This document shows, one piece after another, positions 42,031 to 42,179 of a stretch of DNA of 42,179 bases (position 1 is its first letter; the number at the start of each line of letters is the position of its first letter). The stretch is from Rhodospirillales bacterium (lineage in GTDB: Bacteria; Pseudomonadota; Alphaproteobacteria; Rhodospirillales; Casp-alpha2): positions 1-42,179 of the forward strand of contig JABMNT010000167.1 of NCBI GenBank assembly GCA_013203595.1. The letters run 5' to 3'. The notes under the pieces are model-generated. The model was not told the origin of the DNA. It did no database searches and was given only the letters and a program-made list of their open reading frames with translations. The position numbers were made by a program, and so were the translations under genes.

Positions 42031-42061
42031 GAGCGGTCCGGCAGGGCATGCCCAGCCGCTC
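42031..42061 (+). promoter_or_regulatory. Leader hairpin upstream of rpmI
   Basis: GAGCGG (42031-42036) pairs with CCGCTC (42056-42061), and inside it GGGCATGCCC (42044-42053) is a 10-bp palindrome able to extend the stem after an internal loop. It lies just downstream of the predicted transcription start. rpmI-rplT leaders are autoregulated by L20 in several bacteria, so this could be such an element, but I cannot match a known class. Confidence 0.45.
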
Positions 42062-42117
42062 TTATGTTGACCAATGACGCTTTTCTTAAAGCGGCGAGAT
42101 TATGATAGGAAAACGAA

Positions 42118-42179
42118 ATGCCCAAGCTGAAGACCAAGTCCAGCGCCAAGAAACGGTTCCGGTTGACCGGCACAGGTAA
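42118..42179 (+). CDS. rpmI: 50S ribosomal protein L35, N-terminal part (cut by window end)
   Basis: The first 20 codons encode MPKLKTKSSAKKRFRLTGTG, the conserved start of L35, and the frame runs off the window. TAGGAAAACGAA precedes the ATG. L35 is a small basic protein of the large ribosomal subunit, usually followed by rplT (and pheST in alphaproteobacteria). infC is not directly upstream, which fits the alphaproteobacterial arrangement. Confidence 0.95.
   Translation, partial: MPKLKTKSSAKKRFRLTGTG

Noticed and set aside
1-42179. CRISPR array, tRNA/rRNA, prophage or complete IS
   Set aside because: No spaced repeats, cloverleaf-like sequence, structural phage genes or transposase were found; only the small repeat block at the left edge hints at a mobile element.

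Overview
The window looks like chromosomal DNA of an alphaproteobacterium, probably a free-living Rhodospirillales-like lineage. The clearest markers are a GapR (DUF2312) nucleoid protein, a class I PHA synthase, the aminotransferase/EgtBD/Mla gene complement, GC-rich codon use with mixed ATG/GTG/TTG starts, and an rpmI gene with its own promoter rather than one following infC. The lineage below class level is a guess. No tRNA, rRNA, CRISPR array, complete IS or prophage was seen.

Layout. (1) 1-3279 is a visibly AT-rich accessory segment. It has a GTGTCC inverted-repeat block resembling a transposon end, a histidine kinase that appears N-terminally truncated at that block, and an overlapping receiver-domain protein with a long unexplained C-terminus. 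This pair is the best candidate for an unusual (possibly defence-type) system. (2) 3280-9967 is core metabolism: egtD-egtB (ergothioneine), a LysR regulator, a class Ic aspartate aminotransferase and a class A penicillin-binding protein. (3) 10067-18683 is a surface-sugar region: hldE-gmhA-bi-domain oxidoreductase, divergent asnB, a taurine:pyruvate aminotransferase and a UDP-glucuronate decarboxylase. (4) 18783-26005 holds a DUF1223 protein, a large soluble hybrid kinase, a D-2-hydroxyacid dehydrogenase, a small unknown protein and a split AtuA-type pair. (5) 26006-30615 holds two tandem paralogous proteins with degenerate EAL-like domains, a receiver protein with an HPt-like C-terminus that lacks the phospho-histidine, and gapR. 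(6) 30623-38459 is one tightly packed minus-strand gene train: phaC, PP2C phosphatase/HATPase fusion, STAS protein, mlaE, mlaF, mlaD, pqiC-like lipoprotein, cysC. (7) 38621-42179 holds a MerF-like transporter overlapping a cysteine-rich small protein, a PAS histidine kinase, an alpha/beta hydrolase, and the start of rpmI behind a good sigma-70-type promoter and leader hairpin.

How the genes work together. The heptose genes supply ADP-heptose for LPS core. EgtD and EgtB make the trimethylhistidine and sulfoxide intermediates of ergothioneine. The phaC-to-cysC train suggests that a serine-phosphorylation partner switch (PP2C + HATPase + STAS) sits on a retrograde/anterograde lipid ABC transporter, next to polyester synthesis. 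Several signalling proteins (three histidine kinases, one receiver/HPt-like protein, two EAL-like proteins) have no obvious cognate partners in the window, apart from the left-edge kinase/receiver pair.

All family calls come from reading motifs and recalling families; no database search was run.
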